Below, one piece after another: positions 9,278 to 21,736 of a stretch of DNA of 64,000 bases. The stretch's first letter is position 1, and each line of letters starts with the position of its first letter. The stretch is from Panicum virgatum. Taxonomy: Eukaryota; Streptophyta; Magnoliopsida; Poales; Poaceae. The position numbers and the translations under genes were made by a program. The stretch spans positions 29,716,030-29,780,029 of the forward strand of contig NC_053150.1 of the NCBI RefSeq assembly GCF_016808335.1, read 5' to 3'. The notes below the pieces were generated by a model, which saw only the letters and a list, made by a program, of their open reading frames with translations, ran no database searches and was not told where the DNA came from.

Positions 9278-12200
9278 TGTAACACCCGGTTTATAAAAGA
9301 ACATAAACCGAGCAATCATATACGTGCCAGGATCAAGTCACACGTATATACAACAGAATGAACAGTATATCACAGCACATATCACGAATAAGTCATAATA
9401 AAGCGAATACGAATGTTATTTATTACATTAATGACAAAGATGTCTGATACAGCGGAAGCGAAGTACAAAATACGGTAAAAGCTCTCAGAAGCTGAGCAGG
9501 GCGCCACAGGGACGTCGACTGGGAGACGAACACCTAGAAGTCCTCGTAGTCCTGGTAGCGCTGGACGAACTCCCTCATGTCGGTAGGAACTGAGCAGCAG
9601 TAGCGTAGCCAAGAGGAAAAAAATAGAGAAGAGGCAAGAGTGAGTACACAACTTGTACTCAACAAGTATAACACAAACTATGAGGCTCTAAGGTTGGCTG
9701 ACTCAACTGCATTAGCTTTTAAGTGTTGGCAAAATTTTATTAAAGCTATTTACTACGAGTTGATGAATTACCATTAACCCAGTTACATAGTAATTAATCA
9801 GAATTAATCATGTTACTACTGAGAACCAAACCACAACCATACCAAAACCCCAAGAGGCACCTCCCTCGTCGGAAGGAGACAGCCCCACTAATCAAAAGGA
9901 GGATCTGGGCCACTCATGACCGTGAGCACGGCTAGTATACCAGTTTTACACACTGCAAAGGTTGCACATCTTTACCCACAAGTCGTGAGCTATGCTAGAG
10001 GTTCATCACACTTCCTTAGGTGAGATGACTAGCGACTCACTACGAGGCCTTTACAAAGAATCTCGTTGGTAGGGAGTAACCGCGAGGGTGGATCGGCGAC
10101 TATGGAGTAGGTCTAGTGGGCGTCAAGACACAGGTACGCAGACCAAGCACAGACGAGCCCACTCAGTACGAGGGCCATAGAAGCTTACCGCCCCTGCCTC
10201 GCAGGTAAGTTACTCCAAACCAAAAAGACCTAATTATTATGCCAAGACCGTCCCATTCCAGTCTTGTGGTAGCGCTGTTGTCCCAGGTTGTCGCTCTATG
10301 AACCGGTCATTATGGAGAGTGGCCAACCAGGTAGTAAGCACCGTGCTGGCCCCCTAAACCATGTTTCTACAAAAACCATATTTTAACGAGACGTGAGCCA
10401 CCCAAGCATGAAGCATAGAGGGCCACTCTCAGAATTAAGTTCAAGTAAACCATTAATCAAATTAATTAAAAGGACCAGAGTGTGTTATAGCGCGGCACCT
10501 AGCACAACTAACCAAAATGCAAACCAAAGGATATATATAAAGGATATAAAGTGGCTAGGAAAGTCCTTATAGGCATGCAGTATTAAAATGCAGTATGAAA
10601 ATGTATTTAAAGTGATAGGTGGTGTTCATGTTATACTTGCCTTCCTCATACTGCTCCTGCTGCTGCTCAAAGTGCTCGGAAGTCGGCTGCTCCGGGTACT
10701 GGTACTGGGGCTCCTCCGGTAGCTCGACGTCTACTCACGAACACATGGCCAAAACGAGGCACAACATTAAGCATACAAGCAAACACTAACAAAACTAAGA
10801 AACAGTACATCAATACATAAAAACAGCACACTAAACTAGTCTAAAACTATTCTACGCGTTACAACGATCGCGTGGATATAAAGAACGCTTAAAACGGAGC
10901 TAAAACGCATAATCTAGGCCAAAAACAAGTTCTAGGGGCTTATCTGCGAGAAAAACTAAGTTCCAGGGGGTTTTCTGCTAAAACCGAGGACTAAAATGTA
11001 AAAACTAGAAAGTTTTAGGGTCTGACGTGCAAAAAGGCCTAGCCAGGACAGCAGGTTCTATTTTAAAGAAACTCAGGGTGTAAAATGTTAAAAACAGGAC
11101 CTAGACGTAAATACTTTTGAATAAGCCAGGACTGCGGGTTGAATCTCGGAAAGCTAAGGGGTTCTTTAGTAAAAGGTACCGGCCGAACCGGTATCTTTGG
11201 ATTGGGATCGTCGGATCTCGATCCGATGGCTCAGGGCGGCTCGGTCTTAGATCTAATCTAGACCTTCGGTCCTAGATCTAGTGGCTGGGGCGCTTGCTGG
11301 CGGCGGCGGCGGCGGAACACCGCCGGCGACACGTTCCCGCGGTGGCGAGCTCGCCAGAGACGCCCAATCCGGCGCCCCGGGGGTCAAACCGACCCGGGCT
11401 TGGGTCTGAGAGGTAGCCCGCCGCATGCGTAAGCCACTGGGAGTGGTTGCGCGGGCTATTCGTGGCCGGAGCAGTGGTCTAGGGTGGTGAGGCGGTGCTA
11501 CGGCGGCGGAACCCGCCGACGTGCGGTGCTCTACAGGCTGGGGTGCTCTACGGGCTAAACCAACGGGTCTAAAAGGGAGAGCGGGCGGAGGAGGTCCTCA
11601 CCGAGGTTCAAATCAAGCAGGGGCGTCTCGCAGAAGTTGCGGCGACGAATGTTGACGGCGGCGCACGGACGGAGTTCGCTGTCCGGGTCGCTGCAGTGGT
11701 CCTCCCGGCCTGCTGATCCGTCTAGGTGACGCGGACACGAGCTGCGAGCGAGAATCGTGGATCAGCGGGGCACGAGGGTCAAAGGTAGCGAGCAAACGCT
11801 CGGAATTGGTCTCACCGGCGGCGGTGACGTCGTCCCCGATTCCGATGCTGGCAAGGGTACGGGGTCGGGCAGCAAGCTTGGAGAGCCTCCAGGGATAGGG
11901 GCGAAGCTTTTGCACGGCTCCGCTGAGGCTGGGGCGCGGCAGAGCGTTGTGGTCGCGGCGGCGCAGGGGACTCTGCACGGCGGGGTGGCGCGGGCATGAC
12001 TAGCTAGGGTTTGGGGCAGCGATGTGGGGTGATTGGTGGCGCAGGGGGTCCGCTGGTTGGTTTAAAGGGGCTAGCGCGGGGATCTCGGCGTCCGCGCCCG
12101 AGTTTGGAAGGCCGGCGAGCGACTCGGCGGGGATCTCGGCTTCGGTTGCGCGAGGAAGACGACGCTGTAGCTGGGCCTGGGTTGTCAGTGGGTGCTGGCG

Positions 12201-12795
12201 TGGGCGTGCTACTGCGGCTGACCAGCTGGGGCCACTAGGCAGAGAGGGGAAAAGGGTGTGCGGGCCGCTCGGGTCGGGCTGAAGGCGGGCGCTGCAGGTG
12301 GAGCCTGAAGCTGACATGTGGGCCGTTCATGTCAGGTGGAGCGGCTTCGTGTAGCTGAGCGCGGTGCCCTGGGCTGCGGGGCGTGGAGAGCGGAAGGGAG
12401 CAGGCCGCGGCGTGGGCCGTAGGGGAGGGAATGGGCCCGCGCTGGGCTGGTGCGGAAGGGGGAGAAGGGAAAAGCTGGCCGGGCCGGAGCTGGGTTCTTT
12501 GGGCCAGTTTTTGGGTTTTGCTTCTATTTCCTATTCCTTTTTCTACTCTATTTTCTATTTCTAAATCAAACAAAGTTTGAATTCAAATACAATTTGAATT
12601 CAACACACACTCAAATGATTAAAACTATGCACCAGCATGAATGCAACACCAAAATTTAAACCTATGATAAAATTTTAATTACTTAAGGATCAAAAATTTA
12701 GATTAAATGCAAGTCTAACACAATAAACCTTAGAAAATTAAATAAAGCGATTTAAATTTATTAATAAATGCTGGAATTTAAATTAGGGTGTTACA
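9278..12795 (-). mobile_element. 5' LTR of element A1 (3518 bp)
   Basis: Full LTR bounded by TGTAACACCC (9278) and GGGTGTTACA (12795). In element orientation: U3 with TTTGAATTCAAAT blocks, TATA-like TTTAAA at 12061-12066, CAAACCCTAGC, a GC-rich transcribed block with candidate splice sites (GCCGCCG|GTGAGA, TCGCTCGCAG|, CCTCG|GTGAGG), the small exon, a roughly 1-kb AT-rich intron-like part, the hairpin and the terminal exon. The right flank is the RT gene of T, so A1 is younger than T. Confidence 0.92.
9534..10730 (-). CDS. LTR mini-gene, last two exons (A1 5' LTR)
   Basis: Small exon 10641-10730 (90 bp, ends at AAG|GCAAGT) and terminal exon 9534-9589 (56 bp, stop TAG), each the same length as in A0. 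No stop in the small exon; the terminal peptide ends EFVQRYQDYEDF. Both junctions are phase 1. The upstream exon frame is unresolved: in the GC-rich block the frame shared with other families meets a TAG, while a different frame stays open from an ATG at 11997 that is ACG in the 3' LTR copy. Confidence 0.35.
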
Positions 12796-15600
12796 GAAGT
12801 GCAGTACCCAGATTGGCTGGCCAATGTAGTCATGGTCTCAAAGAAGAACGGAAGTTGGAGAATGTGCATCAACTTCACCACCCTCAACAAGTTCTGCCCG
12901 AAGGATGAGTTTCCTTTGCCTCGCATCGACACCCTGGTAGATGCGGCGGCGGGGTCGGAGATGTTAAGCATGTTAGATTGCTTTTCCGGCTATGACCAAA
13001 TCTTCATGAAGAAGTCAGATGAAGAAAAGACTAGTTTCACTACTCCCTTCGGCACATACTACTATGTGAGAATGCCCGAGGGTCTTCGCAATGCAGGTTG
13101 CACATTCAATAGAACCATTACAGCAGTGCTTGACACCCAGCTTGACAGAAACATTTCACTTACGTCGACGATGTCGTCGTGCGAAGGAAAAAACGCGAAG
13201 ACCACATTGCAGATCTTCAAGAAACTTTCACCAACCTTCGTAAACACGGGCTCAAATTGAACCTAGAAAAGTGTGTCTTCGGCATCAGAAGGGGAAAACT
13301 GTTGGGGTGCATGATCACTGAGCGAGGCATCGAGGCAAATCCAGTAAAGATCGAAGCCATCAGAAGAATGCAACCACCCACAATGAAGAAGGGGCTCCAG
13401 AAGTTGACAGGCCGTCTGGCTTCTCTGAACAGGTTTATCTCACGCTCCGTAGAAAAGTTACTGCCTTTCTTCAAGGTGCTAAAGGGATCCGAAAATTTTC
13501 ACTGGGGACCTGAGCAAGACAAAGCCTTCGATGATTTAAAGCAATACCTAGAGAACCTCGCCATGATGACAGGTCCTTCGCTTGGGACAGAGCTTCAATT
13601 GTACATAGCAACCTCTAGCTCCGCAGTGAGTGCAATGTTAATTGAAAAGAGAATGGTCAAAGACACTTTAAAGAAGTTACCAATCTACTTCATATCCGAA
13701 GCCCTTAGCAGATCGAAATTGCTGTACTCTGAAATGGAAAAGATGGCTTATACAATGGTAATGGCAGCCAGGAAGCTTTGCCATTATGTTCAGAGTTTTA
13801 AGATCAAGGTCCCGACATCTTTTCCCCTTCGGGACATTTTTGAGAACAGAGAGGCCTCAGGAACAATTGGAAAATGGGCAACGCATCTCGCTTCGCACAC
13901 AATTGATTTCGTCTCGTGAAGTGAATCAAGTCTCAAGTCTTGGCAGACTTTGTTGCTGGCAGACTTCGTTGCTGACTGGACACCATCAGCACCTTCGCAG
14001 AGTCCTCCGATAATTGAAGCAACCTGGCAGCAAGAATGTTATGGAGCCTACTGCAAGAACGGCTCGGGCGCTTCAGTGATCCTAACAGCACCTTTGGGGA
14101 CTCAACTCAAGTATGCAGCCAGGCTGGTATTTCAAGGATGCACAAAAAAAGTCGCTGAATATGAAGGCTTGCTTCTCGGCCTTCGAATCAAGTCCGACTC
14201 CGAGCTCATCACAAATCACATAGGCAAAACGTACAGAGCGCTCAAACCGGAGCTAGAGAAGTATCTGGTAGTAGTCTGAAGCATGGAGAAATATTTTTTG
14301 GGATTCAGTGTGCGAAGTTTCCCCAGACTACAGAATAAGCAGGCAGATGTTTTGACGAAGCACCTGCAGAAAATGATCCATTGCCTCCGGACGTGTTCTT
14401 TGAAACACTTCGGAGCGGCTCGGTAAATTGCGCCAAAGATCCAGCAAAATTTGTAAATGCCATCTCATGTGAGGACTGGAGGTTGACGATAATGGCTTAC
14501 CTTCGAGGACACTTTGTCCCGGAGGATGAGAAAGAGGAAAAAAGACTTGCCCTTCAGGCGCGAAGCTACTCAATCGTTAACAACACATTGTATCGAGGGG
14601 GTGTTTGCGCACCTCTACTAAAGTGCATCTCGCAAACCGGAGGCAGACAGTTGCTGCAAGAAATACATGCAAGCATGTGCTCTTCGCACATCGGAACGAG
14701 GTCTCTAGTGGGAAAAACCTTTCGCGAAGGGTTCTATTGGCCTTCAGCCGTGGTAGACACCCACGAGATCATGCGCACTTGCCCAAATTGTCAGAAGCAC
14801 GCCCATTACAGCAAGTTCTCAACCGAAGAAGTCCACCTAATACCTCCGGTCTGGCCCCTTGTCCGGTGGGGCATCGACATTATGGGTCCTCTACCAACAG
14901 CTCCAGGCAACTTTAAGTATGCAGCAGTCGCAGTAGAATATTTCTCAAAGTGGATCGAGCCAAGGTGCTTCGCGATATCGCAGCTGCAACCTTGCAAAAG
15001 TTTTTCTGGCAAAACATTGTATACCGCTTCGGTGTGCCCAAAGAAGTCACAGTGGACAATGGCAAGCAGTTTGATTGTACCACATTCAGAGAGTTCTGTC
15101 ATCAATTGGGCACAGTGTACCATCCATAGTCAAATGGGGCTGTTGAAAGAGCAAATGGTATCATCTTCTCCAGAATCAAGAAGAACATCACAGAACAACC
15201 GAAGGGCAAGTGGGTTGATGAGCTTCCAAAAGTAATCTGGTCTCATAACACAATGGAGTCACGGGCAACAAAGTTCACTCCCTTCAAGCTCCTCTATGGC
15301 GAAGAGCCAATGACACCAGAAGAACTTCGCCATGGATCCTACAGGACCGAAGCACCTGACGAAGACATCAAGCCAACAATCGATACGATCGAAGCCATCA
15401 AAACACAAGCGGCAATCAACCTTGGCAAATACCCGGAGGAAACCCGAAGATGGCGCAACAAGAAGGTGAGACCTCGGGAAATCGAAGAAGGTGATCTTGT
15501 ACTTCGTCGCATCCCGAACAGCAAGTTGCAAGGCAAAATGTACAGCAAATGGGAAGGGCCGTTCTTGGTCACCTCAATGGCATGGCCCCGAAGCCTGTAG
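12796..15600 (+). pseudogene. Tat/Grande-type pol (RT-RH-aRNH-IN), decayed (element T)
   Basis: Plus-strand pol whose 5' part is cut off by A1. RT starts at YPDWLANVVMVSKKNG and the catalytic YVDD is encoded at 13161-13172 after a frameshift. RNase H follows to about 13919. A second, archaeal-type RNase H (KYAARLVFQGCTKKVAEYEG, about 13990-14279) marks the Tat lineage. Integrase has CPNCQKH and the core WGIDIMGPLPTAPG, then a frame change (VPKEVTVDNGKQF) and TAG for CAG in YHPQSNG (15127-15129), and runs to about 15600 (KWEGPFLVTSM). No chromodomain, as expected for Tat. A 16-base tandem duplication lies at 13941-13972. Non-functional. Confidence 0.88.
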
Positions 15601-16910
15601 GCTTCAAACACTCGAAGGTGTCGAAGAGCCATACTCCTGGAACAAGGATATGCTCCAGTGCTACTATGTCTAGATTCTCCCATGATTTTTGTAATAAATT
15701 GTAATCTTCTTTCAGCATTAGCTTGAATAATGTATCCAAGGGCCTGTACTCTTTTCCTCACAGGGGAAACCTTCATGCAATCACTATGATTGTCGAAGGT
15801 GTGAGGTTTTTAATGAGGCGGCAACCCTATGTAAGCCCTTGTGAAATAAAAGCAAGGTCCCCAGAAAAAACTAGCATCTGAGAAGGCACCGAAGCTTCTA
15901 TCCCCCTTCATCGCAGCGAAGGGGGGAGTCATCGGTGCATTGTGAGTGATTAACACTTCGAGAAATGAGCTCAGGGCTCGCGAAGCTGAACGGCTTGCAG
16001 CACCCTAGAGTCTCAGTTCTTATTTTTTCCCAGTCGAAAAGGCCTTCCGCGCAGAGCGCCGAAGGCATGAAAAGTCCTATTGCGCAAAAGCCGAAGGCCT
16101 AGGGCCAGCCTAAGCGTGCTAAAGAGCCAAAGGCCCCTTACAAATAAAGGTTCCTCCGTGCCAAAGCGCCGAGGGCATGGAAAGTCCTATCGCGCGAAAG
16201 CCGAAGGCTAGGGCCCACCTAAGCGAGCAAAAGTGTCGAAGGTCCCCCTATCAACAGCTCTTCGGAACAAAGTTTCGAAGGCACTTTGCAGTCATAACTA
16301 ACGTTGCGTGCCCCACTCCTCCAAGAATGCAAAAAGGGGGGGGTGGCGCTTCGCGAATTAGCATGTTGCGCACTTGCAGTCATGGGTCACCCCAAGGAAA
16401 CAAAAGGGGGGTGGCGTTTCGCAACTAATAAAAGGCTTCGCCAAATACAGAAGGAGCTTCGCATATGATAAGAATCATTTTCATTGATAGAAGTGTCGCC
16501 CTCCAAGAACGCAGAAGGGGGGTGGCTCTTCGCGAACAAAATACAATGCATCCTCGAAGGGACAAAACTCACTTTAAGAAAAGTGGTGCTTTGCATACAG
16601 TAAAAATTACAAACATAATGGAAAAGAGGGCTTCGGCCAGTCCATGGCATACGAATCATGTTTACACCACAATCACAAACGGAACTTCGCATAGTCGAAG
16701 ACCCATATACACGAAACGAAAAGTGTCACCCTCCAAGCATGTCAAAGGGGGGGGGGGGTGGCGCTTCGTTACCAAAATCAACAACGTCCTCTAAGGGACT
16801 CACTTTTTTATTAAACAATAAAATCCGATATTCACACAATTACTTTTACAAAGAGGGCTTCGCCCATCAAATTGAATACACAGTTACATCTAATTTTTCC
16901 TCTTTGAACA
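15601..16910 (+). other. Spacer of T between pol and antisense gene
   Basis: No convincing coding sequence. Rich in CTTCGCGAAG-like words and purine runs, including GCGAAGGGGGGAG near 15915 and the repeats listed at 16311-16770. Long 3' internal regions of this kind are typical of Tat elements. Confidence 0.6.
16311..16770 (+). repeat. Four dispersed G-run repeats in T
   Basis: Units near 16311-16357, 16388-16432, 16496-16537 and 16722-16770 share CCTCCAAGAA, then 6-13 G residues, then TGGCGCTTCGC. Spacing is irregular (about 75 to 225 bases). Tat elements are known to carry 3' tandem repeats that can seed satellites; these look like a decayed example. Confidence 0.65.
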
Positions 16911-17424
16911 CTATACAGTCCATGTCTTCGTGACCATGTGGACCGCGCGGTCTATTATCTCTTCGGCTGTCTTCCGCAAATATTCTTCAAATTTCGGGCC
17001 TGAAAACGAACGAAGCCCGCCATGAGTCTCATTCAGACATAATGTCGCTTCACCGACGAAACGCAAAGTGTCTGGCATCAGATACTTCGTCAACGGGTTC
17101 TGGTTTAGGTTCAAGAAGTCCTCTCGCAGGCGCATAAGGATGATCCGTATCTAAAATACGTTTCATTTCGCGGCGAAGCGTCCGGTCTGCAAGAACCATC
17201 GCTTGTTTCTCTGCGTCACGTGAAAACTCAGCCCAATAGCATTTGGACTTCGCATTATCATTATCATATCTCTGCTCCAAATGCTCCCACCATTCCCCAA
17301 ACAAACCCCAGGGATGATCATAAATATACTTCGCCCAGGCCCCACCGGCAACACGAAAAGAACCACTTTACATCCATAAAGGCAAGATACCTTTGGTAAT
17401 CCGTACAGGTTCCAACGCAGGGTC
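16911..17424 (-). pseudogene. Antisense gene of T, downstream exon, frameshifted
   Basis: After a possible acceptor (GTCGACGCAG|GACC at 17424) the minus strand encodes a protein-like segment rich in W and charged residues (PWGLFGEWWEHLEQRY, KQAMVLADRTLRREMKRIL, EPKPEPVDEVSDA). One extra base near 17055 shifts the frame into FVGEATLCLNETHGG ... EEIIDRAVHMVTKTWTV and a stop at 16911-16913. A TAA also interrupts its start near 17365. It may be the alternative last exon of the gene at 17489-19224, joined through a donor GAT|GTAAAT just before that gene's stop. No function recognised. Confidence 0.55.
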
Positions 17425-17488
17425 CTGCGTCGACACTAAAGGTGTTAGTTCCTTACAAAACATCCTTCACAATATTTACATCAAGAAT

Positions 17489-19224
17489 TTATTGCCCTGC
17501 GGCATTTACATCATTTGCCGAAGGAGCACCAAGACCGCCTTCGCCTCCAGTAGTTGCTGCCGCTCCGCTCGCCGAAATGCCATGCAGATTCCCAGAGTTG
17601 GTGGGGCCAACGAAGGTCCTTGCGTGGGCCTCAACGTTGTCTTGAAGCTGCAAAGGAAACCGAAGTCAACATAAAAATAAAACAAAGTGGCAATGCCTTA
17701 AGCCACATAAACACACCTGCTTCAGAAGTCGTTCCGTTTCGGCCCAAACGAGGTCCTTCCTGCTCGTCTTGAAGAAACTTGCTGTGAAGTTCTTGGCAAT
17801 GTTCTTTGACAGGGGAGACAACGCTTCAGGGCGGACCTCGTCCGGGGAAGGCCACTCGAAAGTAGCATCGCGCATTGATCAGAGTTGGGCCTTCCTCTCC
17901 ACGGCTTCGGCACCTCCTCCAGCAGGAAGAAAATTGCAGATGGCAGTGCTAAGAGAGCGAACCGCCACAGCAGCACTCAGATCACCCATCGCGCAGTTGC
18001 CGGAGGTGGCCATAGCCACACAGGCACGAAGCTAGCGAAACAGCTCGGATACTGAAATTGAATTAGCAGTCGGAGACAGGTCGGGAGCAGACAGGCCCAT
18101 AGTCCTCAGGAAGGTAGCAATCTCGAGCTGGAGAGGTTCAGCACCAACACGGACAGCTTCGCGGTAGGCATTGATCTCATGAGAGGCAGCCTGCTCCCGG
18201 CGCTCTATGTCCTTCAGCTCTTTATCCTTCGCCTCCAATAGTTGACGAACCTCACCCATCTCAGACTTGGCAACCTCGGTTTCCCGACGAGCGGTCTGCA
18301 GCTCAGCTTCGAGTGCAGCCTTCTCTTCTTCCAAGCGAGCAACTTTCTGCTCCAAGCTTGCAATGCGAAGAGGCTGTTCATGCTCTGCGTTCAACTGGCG
18401 GCTGGCGCACCTCGCAGCCATGTAAGCTTTCAATGCAATGTCCTCGGCACATCGCAGAGCATTCCTGGGCACGGTCAACATGAGCCCTCGCTCCATGAGC
18501 GGAAAACAGAATGCGTCGCCCGCTTCGGCTAGATAGTCATCTGAGCTAGCTTCGGCAGCAATCTGTTTCCCCTTTGTATCCGCACCCGAATTCCCAACAT
18601 TAACCTCCTCCTCTTCTTCCTCCTCCTCCCCCAAAGAAGACAAAGTCGTCCTCTCGGTGGGTTTCTCAACCTCCACAACCGAACCAGCAGCGTCATGGGG
18701 CTTCGCTGCAACTTCGTCATCGTTGTCAGGCTCTGTCTTGCTCAATTGTAGTGAGAAGGCAGGTCTCGCACGCTCCGGAGCAGCATTAACCGAAGCAGCG
18801 GTGCTTCGCTCTGCTAGCGCATTGTCTCCGCTGGACTCCACCTTTTCTTCAGAGTCCCCTTTGCTGCGAAGGGGGGACTGTGTCAGGATATTGTCAATGA
18901 GATGGGAACGCTTCTTGGGAAGCGCCCCGCCACCTTCGCCCCTGCGTTTCTTCTTCTCCAAGGCCCCGGTATTGACGCTGCCCTTGGAGGGATTCTGCCG
19001 CTTGCCCCCGGCCGCTACCGAGCGATCGCCCTTCGTTTTCTTCTTTCCTTCAACCTCGGTTATCCGAGCTTCGGCAGCACGACGGGGAGTCTCGATACCA
19101 AAGAAGGCGAACACGCTGTTATTCCGAGTGGCCCCCAACTTGGTCTCAAGTAGAGTGCGCTCCTTGGCAGCTTCGGCCCCAATGGCTTCGTCCGCAAGAA
19201 CCTCGACAACGACAGGGTCTACAT
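17489..19224 (-). pseudogene. Tat antisense accessory gene (Grande gene-23-like), two exons
   Basis: Lies on the strand opposite to pol in the 3' internal region of T. An acceptor (TTTTTATAG|) at 19225 opens exon 17717-19224: a charged, low-complexity region with KKK and acidic runs, then a long coiled coil (LEQKVARLEEEKAALEAELQ and on). A strong donor (AAGCAG|GTGTGT), a 69-bp intron (17648-17716) and acceptor TTTCCTTTGCAG| lead to a short exon with stop at 17489-17491, in frame. Two stops (about 18031 and 17879) break the long exon. Upstream exons were separated by the E3 insertion at 19269. Tat/Grande elements are known to carry such antisense genes, reported for maize Grande as a nuclear protein. 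Molecular role unknown to me. Confidence 0.7.
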
Positions 19225-19268
19225 CTATAAAAAGGAGGTGTTCAGAAAAAAAAATGACGAAGGAAAGG

Positions 19269-21056
19269 TGTAACACCCGTAAAAATTCATCCAATTAAAT
19301 CACTCGCTAAAAATTGTTTTCAAAATCTTTTTCGTCGATGAGCTCAAATCGTTTCAAAATCTTTTTTCCGTCCGAGCTCCCAATCTCCCGAAATTTTCTC
19401 CCGGCATTTTGCCGTTCCGACACCAGTACCGATCGCTGTCTCGTCTCTCTGTTCTTCCCTGATCTGCGTGCATGTCACTGTCTGGCCAAACGCCGAGGCA
19501 CACGCATGGCCGACCGCCGCCGCGAATCCCACCGCGTCTCTCTCTCTCTCTCTCTTTCCTTTTTATTTTTCTCCATTTTCTTTTCCCTTTTCTTTTTTCT
19601 TTTTCCCTCCTCCTTTCTTCTCCTTCTTCCTTCTTCTCTCCTTTCCCGCACGTGCGGCATGCCGAGCACGCTCGACATCGGCGCCCAGCCCCCCGGCCAC
19701 CGTCGCCCCCACTTGCACCACTTGCGTGTCCTTCCTCTGCCGCGCCATCACTCCGCAGCCACTACGCGCCACCGCCCTTCCTACTCGCCTCGTCACCCAT
19801 GCCCGCCCCGGCGAGGCGCCCTCGCCGCACACCGCCACCACCACGCCGGCCGTCCTCTCTGCTCGCTCCCCCCCCCACTTGCGGCCTCTTCCTGGTCGCC
19901 CATCCCGTCTCGCTGTGCGCCGTGCCCCCTTGCCCACCTCGACGCGTGCGCGTGCCCAAGCAGCAGGAGTAGAGCTCGCATGGAGCCGAGCTCTCATGCA
20001 GCATGCCGCCGCGCGGCACCTCGCCGTTAGCCTCCGCACCACCCCTGCCCCCCCCACTATGCGCCACCGACCACCCCTGCACGCCGTCTCCTCAGCACCA
20101 CCACGCCACTCCGCGACGCCGAAATGGCCCCCACCGGCATTAATCGCCCGCCCTCGAGAACACCGGCCGGCCATCGCTCTCCCCCCTCCTCCTTGCTCCA
20201 CCCGGCCCATAAGTAGGCCCTCCACCGAGCCCTCCATCCCCACGACTCGCCCACCACCGCGCACCTCCCTCCCTGGCCTCCCAGCGCCGCTGCCCCAAAG
20301 CTCCACTGCCGCCTCCCGCCGGCCACCCTTGACGTTCCTCCCCGCTCCACCCCAGCCCGACGTAATAGGGGGAATAGAACCCCCTCGCTCTCCTCATTCT
20401 TTTCCCCCACCTTCCGGCCGCCGCCACGCCCTGGGCCGCCGGAGAGGGCCGCCGCCGTACGCCGCCCCCCCCTCCTCTGTTCTATTCGGGAGAGAGGAGG
20501 AAGAAGGGCGATTTTGCCTTGAGCCCCTCCCCTTTTCCTCTTTTTCCAAAAGAGCCCTTCCACTCTTTTAATTCTTTTTCAAAAGAAGCCCTCACTTTTT
20601 CTATTTTTCATAATTAGCCCTCCAACCATATAAACATAATTTTAAATAGACCCCTGCCCCTTTCCGGAGTAACACAAATATTTTCAGAAATTATAATCAA
20701 GTCCTTCCACCCTCAAAAATATTTACAAAGAAGCCCCTGAACCTCGGTTTAGCCCGTAAACGCCTCTTCGACCTATCATTTCATGCTCTAAAAATCCTCC
20801 GTTTGCCCCGAAACTTTACTACGCCATTTCTAACATGATTTCAGCTGTGCCATTAGAAAACCACCTAAAAATATTACTCCTATCTGCATATCTTAATTTT
20901 TTTCCGATTCGAGCTCAACGATATAACCTTTATTTCTTTTTCTTTATTGTGTGCGTCATAGATCACAGTGTGAACGAGGGAGAACCCGTCGACGAGCAGT
21001 ACCGCGAGCAAGTGTGCGAGGTGTAACGAACATGGCACCATTTATGCCATTTCGAG
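19269..21056 (+). mobile_element. E3 5' LTR, first segment
   Basis: Starts TGTAACACCCGTAAAAATTC inside the antisense gene of T; 5 bp before it is AAAGG. Layout resembles the other Tekay-type LTRs: AT-rich start, a CT-rich tract (19540-19640), a GC-rich block with TATA-like CATAAGTAGG (20209-20218), then AT-rich sequence. It is interrupted at 21056 by a copia LTR and resumes at 34704. The long C-rich ORFs here are compositional, not genes. Confidence 0.82.
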
Positions 21057-21736
21057 TGATTTTGGTGATCGAATGACAACACAACACTTGGACTAATATG
21101 ATTGTTAAGATGATCATTCTCAGGCTTTTAGGTTCAAGTGATGACAAAGAGAAAGAGAAGATAGGCGTAGCAAGGCCCGAAGGGCCGCCCCTACGGGGGT
21201 TCCGCTAGCAGACGGGGGTCGAGGGGGAGCCGCCCCTCGCGGGTCTCAGGGCAGCGCCCTGAAAGCTCTTCAGATCAGGAGCACCGGAAGAACCGATGCT
21301 TAAGCATCGGTGCATCCGACGCTTGTCAGAAGAACCGACGGTCCAAGAAAGGGCATCGGTGCATTGGGCGTACTATATACCAGAGACGATGTCAAGTGCC
21401 CAGGAGAAGTTTATTCAGCACCGGTTCAACCGACGGTGCATCAGAGTATTGCGTCGGTGCAATGACGTCAGCGCCCAGGAGAAGATCCTCAAGCACTGGA
21501 GGAACCGGTGATGCATTGGTACAAAGCATCGGTTCAACCGATGATCACTGCGTCAGCTGTCAGGAGTTCAACGGCTACTTCGGGTTATGAGTGACCTGAT
21601 AAACCGATGCTACCCTTGCCAGAGGCATCGGTTCATCCGGTGATACGCTGATTTTGTGCTGACCGTTGGAGCAACGGCTACAAGACTTGGTGGCCTATAT
21701 ATACGCCTCACCCCGGCCATTTGAAGCTTGCTGGAG
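21057..21736 (+). mobile_element. SIRE/Maximus-type copia LTR, 5' part
   Basis: TGATTTTGGTGATCGAATGAC onward is the diverged counterpart of the copia LTR at 61591-62994 read in reverse. It ends at 21736 where family A gag begins; about 690 bp of LTR are missing before the LTR end at 34647-34703. No internal copia region, so probably a solo LTR in the E3 LTR. Flanks share CGAG (21053-21056 and 34704-34707). Confidence 0.82.
21293..21641. repeat. Palindromic short repeats in copia LTR
   Basis: ACCGATGCTTAAGCATCGGT at 21293-21312 is a perfect 20-bp palindrome. Related words: 21419-21438 (CACCGGTTCAACCGACGGTG), 21526-21543 (GCATCGGTTCAACCGATG) and 21598-21641. The better array is in the other copy (62417-62779). 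Confidence 0.65.

Noticed and set aside
19468..20571. Long Pro/Arg/Ser-rich ORFs on both strands
   Set aside because: They lie in the GC-rich block of the E3 LTR, have no recognisable domain, occur in several frames at once and reflect base composition.
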